From JBOHUC01 sp050733935 (lineage in GTDB: Bacteria > Eisenbacteria > RBG-16-71-46 > DASYSL01): a stretch of DNA of 24,371 nucleotides. The DNA lies in assembly GCA_050733935.1 (NCBI GenBank), contig JBOHUC010000084.1, positions 1 to 24,371 of the forward strand, written 5' to 3'. The position numbers and the translations under genes were made by a program. The notes below the pieces were generated by a model. It had not been told where the DNA came from and searched no databases. It was given only the letters and a program-made list of their open reading frames with translations. The first letter of the stretch is position 1. Each line of letters opens with the position of its first letter. Shown piece by piece: positions 16,144 to 24,371 of this stretch.

Positions 16144-18855
16144 ATGAGTACCGCTGCGAGGACTCTCGCCTCCGCCACGGTGGGGCAATCCGATCCCATC
16201 ACCGTTACCCGTGAGCTGCCGTCGGGAGCACGGTTCCTGCGATGTGCTCTCCAGGTGAATCCATTTGAGTATCTAGCGACTCACGGTAAGCAGACTGCGT
16301 TCACAAACGCCGACGAATACAATACAGCCATCGTCGCTACTTGCCTGCGTCTCAACATCTCCGTCATTGCCGTCACGGACCATTACCGCGTCAAGACCGC
16401 CTCAACTCTCATTGCGCGTGCGCAAGAAGCTGGCATCCACGCCTTTCCTGGATTCGAAGCCGTAACCAAGGATGGTGTCCACCTTCTCTGTTTATTCAAT
16501 CCTGGTGCAGACCTCAACAGCTTGGAGCGGATTCTGGGGGACTGCGGCATCCATGAGGATCATGGGGGCTCACCAATCGGCAAGTACGATACCCTTGAAT
16601 TTCTCTCGGAGTCGCGCAAATGGCGCGCCATCTGCATTGCCGCTCACGTCGCGTCCGAAGGTGGGCTTCTCCGAAAGCTCTCCGGGCAGTCGCGCATCCG
16701 GGCTTGGCGAACGAACGAGCTGCTTGCTTGCTCCCTGCCCGGCCCCGTTGACGACGCGCCGGACGAGATTCGTCCGATTATCGCAAACACAAATCCGGAC
16801 TACCGCCGCGACCGCCCCATTGCTGTGCTGAACGCCCAGGATGTGAGTGATCCCAGTCAGCTCGAGACGCCTGGAGCAACCTGCTGGATCAAAATGTCCG
16901 AAGTGAGCGTCGAGGGACTGCGCCAGGCCTTCCTCGATCCCGAATCTCGTATTCGCCTGCATGGCGACCCGGTGCCTGATGAACACTCCGAACTAGTAGC
17001 ACTCACTTGGGAAGGTGGCTTCCTGGATGGCGTCGGCATTCACTTCAACTCCAATCTCAATGTCTTGGTCGGTGGACGCGGCACCGGCAAGTCCACTGTA
17101 GTCGAGAGCCTGCGATATGTCCTCGGACTATCACCAATCGGGGACGAAGCACGTAAGGCACACGAGGGAATCGTCGGTCATGTGTTGCGGGGAGGCACGA
17201 AGGTGTCTCTCGTCGTGCAATTGTGCAGACCCGCCACTCGGGAGTATCGGATCGAGCGCACAATCCCAAATCCTCCAGTTGTTCGTGACGACAGCGGCCA
17301 CGTGTCCACTCTTCAGCCGTCGGAGCTGTTTCCTCGAGTCGAGGTTTACGGTCAGCACGAGATCTCGGAACTCACCAAGAGCCGCGAGAAGCTCACACGA
17401 TTGCTCGATCGTTTCGTTGAGCATGACGAATCCTTGGGCCAGCGCAAGGCGGCGCTGCGCCGCGAACTTGACAAGACCCGGCGCGCGTTGCTCGACGTTC
17501 GCGCCGAACTCCAGCAAGTTAACGAGCGCCTGGCCGCCCTTCCTGCACTCGAAGAAACTCTGAAACGCTTTCACGAAGCGGGTCTCGAGGAACGGCTGAA
17601 GGACCAGAGCCTGCTGGTTCGAGAGGAACGCATCCTCAATTCAATCCCGGATCGCCTTCAGCCGCTGCGGGCCTGCTTGGACAACCTACGCCGAGAGCTT
17701 CCAATCGACCGCACGTTCTTGTCTTTGAAGGCACTTGACGACCTCCCGGGCAAAGACATTATTGCTGACACTAATCAGGTCCTGGAGCGCCTGAGTCAGG
17801 AAGTCACCGAGATTACGCGCAACCTCGAGCTTGCACTACAGCGGGCCACGGATGGCGTTGCAGAAGTTCGTCGCCGCTGGGAAGAGCGAAAGCAAGTTGT
17901 ACAGACAGCCTACGAAAGGATCCTGCGAGAACTTCAGAAGTCGGCTGTCGATGCCACCGAATTTATCCGCCTACGTCGCCAAGTTGAAGACCTCCGGCCC
18001 CTTCGTGAGCGCCAAGAGTTGCTGCGTCGAGCGGAGAAGGAGCACTTTGAACAGCGCCGCATGCTTCTGGCTGAGTGGGAAGATCTCAAGGCAAAAGACT
18101 TCCGCTTGCTTGACCGTGCTGCGAGAAAAGTCAGCCGCAAATTGAGAGATCGTGTCCAGGTCGAGGTCACGTCGGCGGGCGACCGGGAGCCCCTGTTCCG
18201 ACTTCTCAGGGACGACATTGGAGGTCGACTCTCCGAGACGATTGATGCGCTCTCGAGAGTGAAGGACTTTTCCCTTCCATTGTTTGTGGAGTCTTGTCGG
18301 TCCGGAGTCGATGCACTCCAGAAAGCTTTCGGGGTCACGCCAACACAGGCGGATCGGCTCGCAAAAGCACCACCCGAAGTCCTGCTTCGCATAGAGGAGG
18401 TCGAGCTTCCATCGACAACGGTCGTTCGGCTCAATACAGCGCCTCAGGGGGAGCCTCCCGTGTGGCAGGCGCTCGAAGAACTTTCGACAGGTCAAAAGGC
18501 AACTGCCGTGCTGCTCCTTCTCCTCCTCGAGTCGGATGCTCCCCTAATTGTTGACCAACCCGAGGATGACTTGGACAACCGCTTTATCACCGAGGGCGTT
18601 GTTCCGCGCATGCGCGAGGAGAAGCGTCGGCGGCAGTTCATCTTTTCGACTCACAACGCCAACATCCCAGTTCTCGGGGATGCGGAACTCATTCTCGGTC
18701 TAAGTGCCACCGGGGAAGGGGAGCAAGGCCGTGCACGCATCGCTCCTGAACACATGGGCTCAATCGATTCCCAGACTGTCCGCGAGCTTGTCGAGGAGAT
18801 TCTGGAAGGCGGCAAGACTGCCTTCGAAATGCGGCGCCTGAAGTATGGCTTCTAA
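16144..18855 (+). CDS. TrlF-type PHP-SMC ATPase (defence-associated)
   Basis: This 903-residue protein fuses an N-terminal PHP phosphoesterase-like domain to an SMC/RecN-like ABC ATPase. PHP motifs are VTDHY (Asp79-His80), PGFEA (Glu105), VHLLCLF and IAAHV (His168). The usual first HxH motif is not visible; the strand reads RCALQVNPFEYL instead. The ATPase has Walker A GGRGTGKST (310-318), a long charged coiled-coil region (~420-690), the signature LSTGQKAT (780-787), Walker B LIVDQPEDDLD (801-811) and an H-loop FSTHNAN. The order PHP, Walker A, coiled coil, Walker B matches the TrlF family found in phage-defence islands. GGAGGAG precedes the ATG by 7 bases. It overlaps the next gene by one base (TAATG). 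It probably senses or processes nucleic acid, but the target is unknown. Confidence 0.88.
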   Translation: MSTAARTLASATVGQSDPITVTRELPSGARFLRCALQVNPFEYLATHGKQTAFTNADEYNTAIVATCLRLNISVIAVTDHYRVKTASTLIARAQEAGIHAFPGFEAVTKDGVHLLCLFNPGADLNSLERILGDCGIHEDHGGSPIGKYDTLEFLSESRKWRAICIAAHVASEGGLLRKLSGQSRIRAWRTNELLACSLPGPVDDAPDEIRPIIANTNPDYRRDRPIAVLNAQDVSDPSQLETPGATCWIKMSEVSVEGLRQAFLDPESRIRLHGDPVPDEHSELVALTWEGGFLDGVGIHFNSNLNVLVGGRGTGKSTVVESLRYVLGLSPIGDEARKAHEGIVGHVLRGGTKVSLVVQLCRPATREYRIERTIPNPPVVRDDSGHVSTLQPSELFPRVEVYGQHEISELTKSREKLTRLLDRFVEHDESLGQRKAALRRELDKTRRALLDVRAELQQVNERLAALPALEETLKRFHEAGLEERLKDQSLLVREERILNSIPDRLQPLRACLDNLRRELPIDRTFLSLKALDDLPGKDIIADTNQVLERLSQEVTEITRNLELALQRATDGVAEVRRRWEERKQVVQTAYERILRELQKSAVDATEFIRLRRQVEDLRPLRERQELLRRAEKEHFEQRRMLLAEWEDLKAKDFRLLDRAARKVSRKLRDRVQVEVTSAGDREPLFRLLRDDIGGRLSETIDALSRVKDFSLPLFVESCRSGVDALQKAFGVTPTQADRLAKAPPEVLLRIEEVELPSTTVVRLNTAPQGEPPVWQALEELSTGQKATAVLLLLLLESDAPLIVDQPEDDLDNRFITEGVVPRMREEKRRRQFIFSTHNANIPVLGDAELILGLSATGEGEQGRARIAPEHMGSIDSQTVRELVEEILEGGKTAFEMRRLKYGF

Positions 18856-20111
18856 TGGCTCCAATGAATAGGACTGCACTAGCTGAGCTCATTCGGAATG
18901 GGGAGAGTTCGCTCGTCGAGTTCAAGCGCGATGACGAGCACCCAGACTCCATCGCCAAGGAACTCTCCGCACTCCTCAATCTCGAAGGCGGCCATCTGCT
19001 CCTTGGGGTGGAAGACGACGGTCAGATTTCGGGGCTATCGCGGTCGCGGGGGGACGCGGAACTATGGATCATGAACATCGCGCGTCAGAGCATTCAGCCA
19101 GCAATCATTCCTACCTGGCAGCCCGTCGACTTCGATGACGGCCGTATCGTTGGTGTGATCGGCCTTCCAGCCGATGGCCCTAGCAAGCCGTACAAAGCAA
19201 AGCGCGGGTCTGCCTGGATCACATTCGTTCGAGTTGGCAGTAGCTCTCGTGAGGCCACTCGCGAGGAAGAAGCGCGCTTATATCAGGCGTCGCGCATGGT
19301 GCGCTTCGATATCATGCCCATTGCCGATACCAGTGTTACTGGTCTTGACTTTCAACGCGTCCAGAATTACTTCCGCGATGTTCTCAAACGTGAGACTCCA
19401 CCCAGTACAAACGAAGACGCGTGGGAACAGCTTCTTGTCAACACTGACATTCTTGCGCCGCTAGGAGAAGGCGTCGTTGCTACCGCTTCGGGCCTACTGC
19501 TCTTCGGTGTGACACCCAATCGTCGTCTTCCTCAGGCTGGAGTCACTGCGGCAGCCTTTCCTGGAACTGAAAAGGACTACGGGACAGTCGACGAGGAAGT
19601 CATCCGAGGGCCGCTTGTATCCCTCCTCACGAAACGAGGGCGCGTTGTAGAGAAGGGAGTAATAGATCGCACGGTCGACTTCGTTGCTCGCAACATGGGG
19701 ACGGCGGCATGGCTGGAGAGTGGCCGTAGGCGCCGGAAACGTGCTTTCCCGCTCGATGCGGTTCGTGAGGCTGTCGTAAATGCGGTTGCACATCGAGACT
19801 ATTCATTGTCTGCAACTGATATTGAAGTGTCCCTCTATTCGGATCGCGTGGAGATCATCTCGCCTGGGCGCCTTCCGAATGGGGTCACGGTTGAGAAGAT
19901 GAGAGATGGCTTGCGCGCTGCGAGAAACGAGTTATTGAAGGAGATCCTACGCGATTACGGCTATGTAGAGCATCTCGGAATGGGCGTGCGAAATCGGATC
20001 ATTCAGTCGATGCATACGCACAATGGTACGGAGCCTGACTTGGTCGAGGAAGAGACTCGATTCGTGGTCCGACTCTGGAAGAAGCGCGATGGCAACGTAC
20101 TTCAAACTTGA
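18855..20111 (+). CDS. AlbA_2/Schlafen-type protein with C-terminal GHKL-like ATPase region
   Basis: This 418-residue protein has two parts. Residues ~10-135 are an AlbA_2/Schlafen-like domain: ESSLVEFKRDD, then IAKELSALLNLEGGHLLLGV with the glycine-rich turn, and later SAWITFVRVGSSS. Residues ~295-410 resemble the HATPase_c_4 region of the same family: VREAVVNAVAHRDYS (N-box-like, 303-317) and EIISPGRLPNGV (333-344), then a winged-helix-like end. Family members are annotated as putative transcriptional regulators or RNA/DNA-binding ATPases, and animal Schlafens cut tRNA; neither activity is proven here. The ATG at 18855 shares its A with the TAA of the TrlF-type gene, so the two are coupled; ATG 18864 is an alternative start. 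Confidence 0.88.
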   Translation: MAPMNRTALAELIRNGESSLVEFKRDDEHPDSIAKELSALLNLEGGHLLLGVEDDGQISGLSRSRGDAELWIMNIARQSIQPAIIPTWQPVDFDDGRIVGVIGLPADGPSKPYKAKRGSAWITFVRVGSSSREATREEEARLYQASRMVRFDIMPIADTSVTGLDFQRVQNYFRDVLKRETPPSTNEDAWEQLLVNTDILAPLGEGVVATASGLLLFGVTPNRRLPQAGVTAAAFPGTEKDYGTVDEEVIRGPLVSLLTKRGRVVEKGVIDRTVDFVARNMGTAAWLESGRRRRKRAFPLDAVREAVVNAVAHRDYSLSATDIEVSLYSDRVEIISPGRLPNGVTVEKMRDGLRAARNELLKEILRDYGYVEHLGMGVRNRIIQSMHTHNGTEPDLVEEETRFVVRLWKKRDGNVLQT

Positions 20112-20193
20112 GGATACCCAGGCCAGTCCGGCCGAGTGCTTCATAAACGTCCCGTGGATGTCGAGAACTAGGATTGACGGTCTTCGGCATGCC

Positions 20194-20224
20194 CGAGGGT
20201 GCCGGGCGCCCGAGCACTGCCTCG
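20194..20224 (+). other. Strong hairpin in the gap before drmD
   Basis: The 144-base gap between the AlbA-type gene and drmD holds an inverted repeat. CGAGG-GTGC (20194-20202) pairs with GCAC-TG-CCTCG (20214-20224) with a TG bulge, around a loop that contains the palindrome GGGCGCCC (20204-20211). No T-run follows, so it is not a classic intrinsic terminator. It could weaken read-through or block ribosome access to drmD. Confidence 0.5.
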
Positions 20225-20255
20225 AGGCCCTCCGCCTCACATGTATTCGGTGGTC

Positions 20256-23200
20256 ATGAATACGCTTGAAGACATTCGTCCCGGTGCTTCCCTTCGTGGC
20301 ATCCTTCCGGATATCCTCGTTAGCGTAGTTAGCGTTGATTGGTTCGGCTCCGAAGCCCTCGAGCTGACCTACAAGGACCCATCCGGTAAGATTGCCAACC
20401 AGCTTCTCTATCGGGACGACGAAGCCCGCATCGAGATCGTCGTCGAGGGCCGCCCTTGGAGCCTTGACGGAGACGGTCACCTATTCCGATTGGTCTCGGA
20501 GGCCCAGCGCATACGCTTGGCCCACTTGTTCGATCCAGTCCTCGCCGTTCATACCTCGGAAGTCGATCCTCTCCCGCACCAGATAACCGCGGTCTACGAG
20601 AAGATGCTCCCCCGCCAGCCGCTGCGCTTCCTGCTGGCCGACGACCCGGGCGCGGGCAAGACGATCATGGCCGGTCTCTTGATGAAGGAACTGATTGCCC
20701 GCGGGGACCTCCAGCGCTGTCTCGTCGTTTGCCCAGGGAGCCTTGCGGAGCAGTGGCAAGACGAGTTGGGCAGTAAGTTTCACCTGCCGTTCGAGATCCT
20801 CACCAATGAGGGGCTCGAGGCCGCGCGGACTGGAAACTGGTTCCTCGAGCATGACCTTGTCATCGCTCGCCTCGACAAGTTGAGCCGCAACGAAGACGTT
20901 CAGGCCAAGCTGGCGGTTCCCGACTGCCGCTGGGATCTGGTCGTCTGCGACGAGGCGCACAAGCTGTCAGCCACCTACTTCGGCGGCGAAACGAAGTACA
21001 CGAAGCGGTACAAGTTGGGGCAGCTACTCGCAACGCTGACGCGGAACTTCCCCCTCATGACCGCCACGCCGCACAATGGCAAGGAGGAGGACTTCCAGCT
21101 GTTCATGGCTCTCCTCGACGGCGACCGCTTCGAGGGCAAGTTCCGCGATGGCGTGCACTCCGCCGACGTGTCGGACCTGATGCGCCGTATGGTGAAAGAG
21201 GGCCTGCTCAAGTTTGACGCGAAGCCGCTCTTTCCCGAGCGGCGGGCGTACACGGTTCCCTACCAGCTTTCACCGAAGGAAGAGCAGCTTTACAAGGCAG
21301 TCACCGAATACGTAAGGGACGAGTTCAACCGAGCCGAGGCGCTGGAAAACAAGAAGCGCGCCGGCACGGTGGGTTTTGCGCTCGTGATCCTCCAGCGGCG
21401 CATGGCGTCGTCGCCGGAGGCGATCTTTCAGTCCATCCGACGGCGGAAGGAGCGCCTGGCGGCCAAACTTCGCGAGGCGGAGCTGATGCACCGAGCCGGA
21501 GGCGAGTCGGCACCCGTGGCCTACACCGGCCCTGCATTAGACGCCGACGATCTTGAGGATCTGGACGACGCGCCAGACGAGGAAGTCGAGGCCGCCGAAG
21601 AGAAAGTCCTCGATCAGGCAACGGCCGCGGGGACCATCGCCGAGTTGAAAGCCGAGATAGCGACGCTTGAGAACCTCGAGGCGTTGGCACAGGCCGTGCG
21701 CCAGAGTGGTGAAGACCGGAAATGGGTCGAGCTGGCAAACATCTTTCGCGACGTGCTCACGTCAGCGTCTCTCCAAGGCAACGTGGCCGACGCCAAGTGG
21801 CCGCCGGAAGACGGAAGCCCAGCTCCCACGCCATCTCGTCAGCAAAAGATCGTCATCTTTACCGAGCATCGCGACACGCTCACCTACCTCGATCGCAAGA
21901 TATCGACACTTCTCGGACGGCGTGAGGCCGTGGTGAGCATCCACGGCGGGATGGGGCGCGAGGAACGACGGAAGATGCAGAGCGCGTTCCGGAACGATCC
22001 CGAGGTCCAGGTCCTAGTTGCCACGGATGCTGCCGGCGAGGGGATCAACCTTCAGCGCGCCCATCTCATGGTCAACTATGACCTGCCTTGGAACCCGAAT
22101 CGCCTCGAGCAGCGATTCGGGCGGATTCACCGCATCGGTCAGACTGAAGTCTGCCATCTCTGGAACTTGGTGGCGAAGGACACCCGGGAGGGAGAAGTCT
22201 ACGAGACGCTGCTCGAGAAACTCGAAGAGGCTCGAGCGGCCCTCGGCGGGAAGGTCTTCGACATCCTCGGCAAGGTCATCTTCGGGGATCGCACTCTAAA
22301 GGACTTGCTGATTGAGGCCGTGCGCTACGGAGACCAGCCCGACATCAAGGCCCGCCTGAACCAAGTCGTGGCGAATGCGTTCGACCGATCCCAGCTCCAG
22401 AACCTCATCGAGGAGCGAGCGCTCGCCCATGATTCGATGGACGCGAGCCGGGTATACCGAATACGAGAGGAGATGGAGCGCGCAGAAGCGAGGCGACTTC
22501 AGCCGCACTACATCGAATCCTTCTTCCTCGAGGCGTTCAAAATGCTGGGCGGGCAGATCCGCCAGCGGGAGACGAGACGGTACGAAATCTCCCGCGTCCC
22601 CGGGGTCGTCAAGAACCGCGACCGTCTCATTGGAATCGGCGCCACCATAGGCGAGCGTTACGAGCGTATCGCTTTCGAGAAGGCGCTCGTTGCGCCCCAA
22701 GGGCAGGCGCTAGCCGAGTTCGTCTGCCCCGGCCATCCTCTGCTTGATTCGACGCTCGACCTGATCCTCGAACGCCATCGCGACCTCTTGCGACGCGGTG
22801 CCGTGTTGGTTGACGAACGGGATCCTGGCGACTCACCCCGAATGCTGTTCTACCTCGAGCACGCAATTCAGGATGCCAGCCTGACGCGCTCCGGCGACCG
22901 TCGGGTTGTGTCGAAGCGCATGCTGTACCTCGAGATCGATGCAGCCGGCGGCACGCGGCACATCCAATACGCGCCCTATCTCGATTACCGACCGCTCAAG
23001 GAAGGCGAGCCCACCACCGAGGCGCTTCTGGCTCGACCTGAATGCTCCTGGGTGGCTCGTGACTTGGAGCAGAAGGTTCAGGCGTACGCTATCGCCCAGG
23101 TCGTACCGGCTCATTTAGAAGAAGTGCGCTCTCGTCGCGTGGCGTTGCTATCCAAGACTGAGACGGCTGTGAAAGAGCGGCTGACGAAGGAGATCAACTA

Positions 23201-23834
23201 CTGGGACCGGCGGGCGGAGGACCTCAAGCTCCAGGAGCAGGCCGGCAAGCCGAACGCTCGTCTCAACTCGAATGAGGCGCGGAAGCGCGCCGACGGCCTT
23301 CAGGAACGGCTGCAGCGGAGGCTCGAGGAGATTCGTAAGGAGGCTCAACTCTCCCCCCTACCCCCGGTCGCGCTCGGAGGGGTTCTCGTCGTGCCAGCGG
23401 GACTCCTCGCGAAGCTGGCTCCTGCGGGGAGTCCGACGCCAAGCGTCCTCCGGAACACGCAAGAATCCGCAGCCCGAGCGCGGGCGATCGTCATGGAGGT
23501 GGAGCGCGACCTCGGGTTTGAACCAACGGACCGTGAAACGGAGAAGCTGGGGTATGATGTCGAAAGTCGCGTTCCGGATGAGGGTCGCCTGCGTTTCATC
23601 GAGGTCAAAGGTCGCGTCAGCGGCATGGACACGATCACTGTCACCCGGAACGAGATCCTCTACTCGCTCAACAAGCCCGACGACTTCATCCTGGCGATGG
23701 TCGAGTTCCTGGACGGCGACGCACACAAGGTTCACTACCTGCGTCGCCCCTTCGGGCGCGAGCCCGACTTCGGCGTGACGAGCGTCAACTACAACTTCGC
23801 GGAGCTGCTGGCGCGGTCGTCCCAGCCCTCCTAA
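20256..23834 (+). CDS. drmD: DrmD-like SNF2-family helicase with C-terminal DUF3883 region
   Basis: This ~1192-residue superfamily 2 helicase has motif I LLADDPGAGKT (126-136), DEAH at 232-235, TATPHNG (269-275), ATDAAGEGINLQ (589-600) and QRFGRIHRIGQ (619-629). All motor motifs are intact. The N-terminal block (ALELTYKDPSGK, LLYRDDEARIEI) and the FRLVSEAQRIRLAHLFDPVL segment fit DrmD of class 1 DISARM. After the motor come a charged helical region and, at ~1080-1165, a DUF3883-type domain (RLRFIEVKGR with the E-x-K common in nuclease-like folds). The start is uncertain: ATG 20256, ATG 20241 and GTG 20199 are in frame, none with a good ribosome site. In DISARM it acts with a methylase and DrmABC to restrict phage DNA. 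A methylase start follows 41 bases downstream. Confidence 0.8.
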   Translation: MNTLEDIRPGASLRGILPDILVSVVSVDWFGSEALELTYKDPSGKIANQLLYRDDEARIEIVVEGRPWSLDGDGHLFRLVSEAQRIRLAHLFDPVLAVHTSEVDPLPHQITAVYEKMLPRQPLRFLLADDPGAGKTIMAGLLMKELIARGDLQRCLVVCPGSLAEQWQDELGSKFHLPFEILTNEGLEAARTGNWFLEHDLVIARLDKLSRNEDVQAKLAVPDCRWDLVVCDEAHKLSATYFGGETKYTKRYKLGQLLATLTRNFPLMTATPHNGKEEDFQLFMALLDGDRFEGKFRDGVHSADVSDLMRRMVKEGLLKFDAKPLFPERRAYTVPYQLSPKEEQLYKAVTEYVRDEFNRAEALENKKRAGTVGFALVILQRRMASSPEAIFQSIRRRKERLAAKLREAELMHRAGGESAPVAYTGPALDADDLEDLDDAPDEEVEAAEEKVLDQATAAGTIAELKAEIATLENLEALAQAVRQSGEDRKWVELANIFRDVLTSASLQGNVADAKWPPEDGSPAPTPSRQQKIVIFTEHRDTLTYLDRKISTLLGRREAVVSIHGGMGREERRKMQSAFRNDPEVQVLVATDAAGEGINLQRAHLMVNYDLPWNPNRLEQRFGRIHRIGQTEVCHLWNLVAKDTREGEVYETLLEKLEEARAALGGKVFDILGKVIFGDRTLKDLLIEAVRYGDQPDIKARLNQVVANAFDRSQLQNLIEERALAHDSMDASRVYRIREEMERAEARRLQPHYIESFFLEAFKMLGGQIRQRETRRYEISRVPGVVKNRDRLIGIGATIGERYERIAFEKALVAPQGQALAEFVCPGHPLLDSTLDLILERHRDLLRRGAVLVDERDPGDSPRMLFYLEHAIQDASLTRSGDRRVVSKRMLYLEIDAAGGTRHIQYAPYLDYRPLKEGEPTTEALLARPECSWVARDLEQKVQAYAIAQVVPAHLEEVRSRRVALLSKTETAVKERLTKEINYWDRRAEDLKLQEQAGKPNARLNSNEARKRADGLQERLQRRLEEIRKEAQLSPLPPVALGGVLVVPAGLLAKLAPAGSPTPSVLRNTQESAARARAIVMEVERDLGFEPTDRETEKLGYDVESRVPDEGRLRFIEVKGRVSGMDTITVTRNEILYSLNKPDDFILAMVEFLDGDAHKVHYLRRPFGREPDFGVTSVNYNFAELLARSSQPS

Positions 23835-23875
23835 TTCCTCCGCCGCGGGCGATGGCCCCGACTCCCGGAGTAGCG

Positions 23876-24253
23876 ATGACCCCAGTCAAGAAAAAGCTCA
23901 TTGAGGTCGCGCTTCCACTCGAGGCCATCAACACTGCCTCCGCGCGGGAGAAGTCCATCCGGCATGGGCACCCGAGCACCCTACACCTCTGGTGGGCGCG
24001 GCGGCCATTGGCGGCGGCGCGGGCAGTCATCTTCGCCCAAATGGTGGACGATCCTTCGGCCTACGTGGACGAACTCCGCTCTGACGCGAAACGGCGTAGA
24101 AAGGCCGAGGCCACTCTTAGGTCGCGACTCAAGCTGTGGGAAGAAGGTCGCCTCCTAGCGGAAAGGGCGAAGGATACCGGGCTCACTGTCCCCGAACCTG
24201 GTCCGAAACCGACCGTCGACGACATGCTGGCAGACCTCGAACGGCAGCTGTGA
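23876..24253 (+). pseudogene. drmMI: N-terminal fragment of a DUF1156 adenine DNA methylase (DrmMI-like), truncated by an IS
   Basis: The reading frame gives 125 residues starting at the ATG at 23876, with GGAG 5 bases upstream (23867-23870). An ATG at 23852 is in frame but has no such site. The first half is the diagnostic DUF1156 start: KKKLIEVALPLEAINTASAR, then EKSIRHGHPSTLHLWWARRP and AARAVIFAQMVDDPS. Intact relatives run to roughly 900-1000 residues and carry the SAM-binding and DPPY-type catalytic motifs further on; all of that is missing here. The frame closes with a TGA at 24251-24253 formed at the start of the adjoining IS end. It would have been the modification enzyme partner of the helicase. 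The same DUF1156 start also occurs in DUF499/DUF3780-type anti-phage clusters, so the drmMI label is provisional. Confidence 0.78.
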
Positions 24254-24371
24254 ACGATTAGGGAAAAGTAGACCAACCCGATGACTGAAAAGTAGACCAC
24301 CCCTGTCGGGGGCTTCGCCGGGGCGAGTTCGCCGAACCGGTAGCCTGCCCCCCGTCCGCCCAAGCGAAGCG
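24249..24371. mobile_element. End of an IS21-like insertion sequence, partial (runs off the window)
   Basis: The methylase frame is interrupted by TGTGAACGATTAGG, followed by two copies of GAAAAGTAGACCA. On the other strand the motif reads TGGTCTACTTTTC, which I recall from ends of IS21-family elements with several terminal repeats. TG at the tip is also typical. No transposase (IstA/IstB) is inside the remaining bases, and no target duplication can be tested because the other end is outside. The family name is from memory of the terminal motif. Confidence 0.6.
24263..24299. repeat. Two direct copies of a 13-bp IS terminal motif
   Basis: GAAAAGTAGACCA occurs at 24263-24275 and 24287-24299, identical, with a 24-base period. 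Multiple short terminal repeats that bind transposase are usual in IS21-type ends. Confidence 0.85.

Noticed and set aside
16130..16200. GGAGGAGTGGCTGA looked like the 5' end of a tRNA-Ser/Leu
   Set aside because: No matching acceptor 3' strand, anticodon stem or T-arm; it is the ribosome site of the TrlF-type gene.
15835..16202. Two overlapping minus-strand frames of about 110 codons in the gap
   Set aside because: No family pattern, no ribosome site, and they run into the TrlF-type gene from the opposite strand.
20199..20255. GTG at 20199 as the start of drmD
   Set aside because: It lies inside the hairpin, and the added residues (Arg/Pro-rich) do not look like protein; a start at 20241 or 20256 is preferred.

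Overview
The window is high-GC bacterial DNA with no rRNA, tRNA or CRISPR array that I can see. Several features fit a soil or sediment bacterium of the FCB/Eisenbacteria/Gemmatimonadota kind: a membrane Ser/Thr kinase with a TolB-like propeller, a secreted TPR-CHAT protein, an ECF sigma factor with an extra C-terminal domain, and a FlgD/secretion-tail fragment. This placement is an inference from gene types, not a taxonomic test.

Left part (1-12130), chromosomal housekeeping and signalling. On the minus strand are a broken ArsR-type remnant (30-213) and a TPR protein (253-2235). A plus-strand methyltransferase (2332-3111) converges on and overlaps a minus-strand PknB-type kinase with a propeller sensor domain (3065-5731). 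A duplicated membrane protein (5854-6693) converges on and overlaps an ECF sigma factor (6677-7570), which is translationally coupled to a DoxX-like membrane protein (7567-7962). A secreted M1-type metallopeptidase (8048-10083) is split into two frames by an exact 8-bp tandem duplication. Divergent from it is a compact four-gene operon: an ArsR repressor with a near-perfect palindromic operator over its start, an AHSA1/SRPBCC protein, a RibD-C/DHFR-like reductase and a PhnB-type VOC protein (10202-12126).

Middle (12128-16143). A C-terminal fragment of a FlgD-Ig-like secretion tail lies on the minus strand. It is followed by a large secreted TPR plus CHAT (caspase-like) protein (12395-15700) and a 443-bp non-coding gap with two adjacent short palindromes. 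Base composition becomes visibly less GC-rich after this gap.

Right part (16144-24371), a defence island. A PHP-SMC ATPase of the TrlF type overlaps by one base an AlbA/Schlafen-type protein with a C-terminal GHKL-like ATPase region. After a 144-bp gap with a strong hairpin comes a DrmD-like SNF2 helicase with a C-terminal DUF3883 region. Next is the N-terminus only of a DUF1156 adenine methylase (DrmMI-like). The methylase is cut off after about 125 residues by the end of what looks like an IS21-family element, recognised by its repeated GAAAAGTAGACCA terminal motif. This looks like the front half of a class 1 DISARM or related restriction-type system with TrlF and Schlafen partners, in which the methylase has been broken by an insertion. 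Core genes such as drmA, drmB and drmC, if present, would lie beyond the window.
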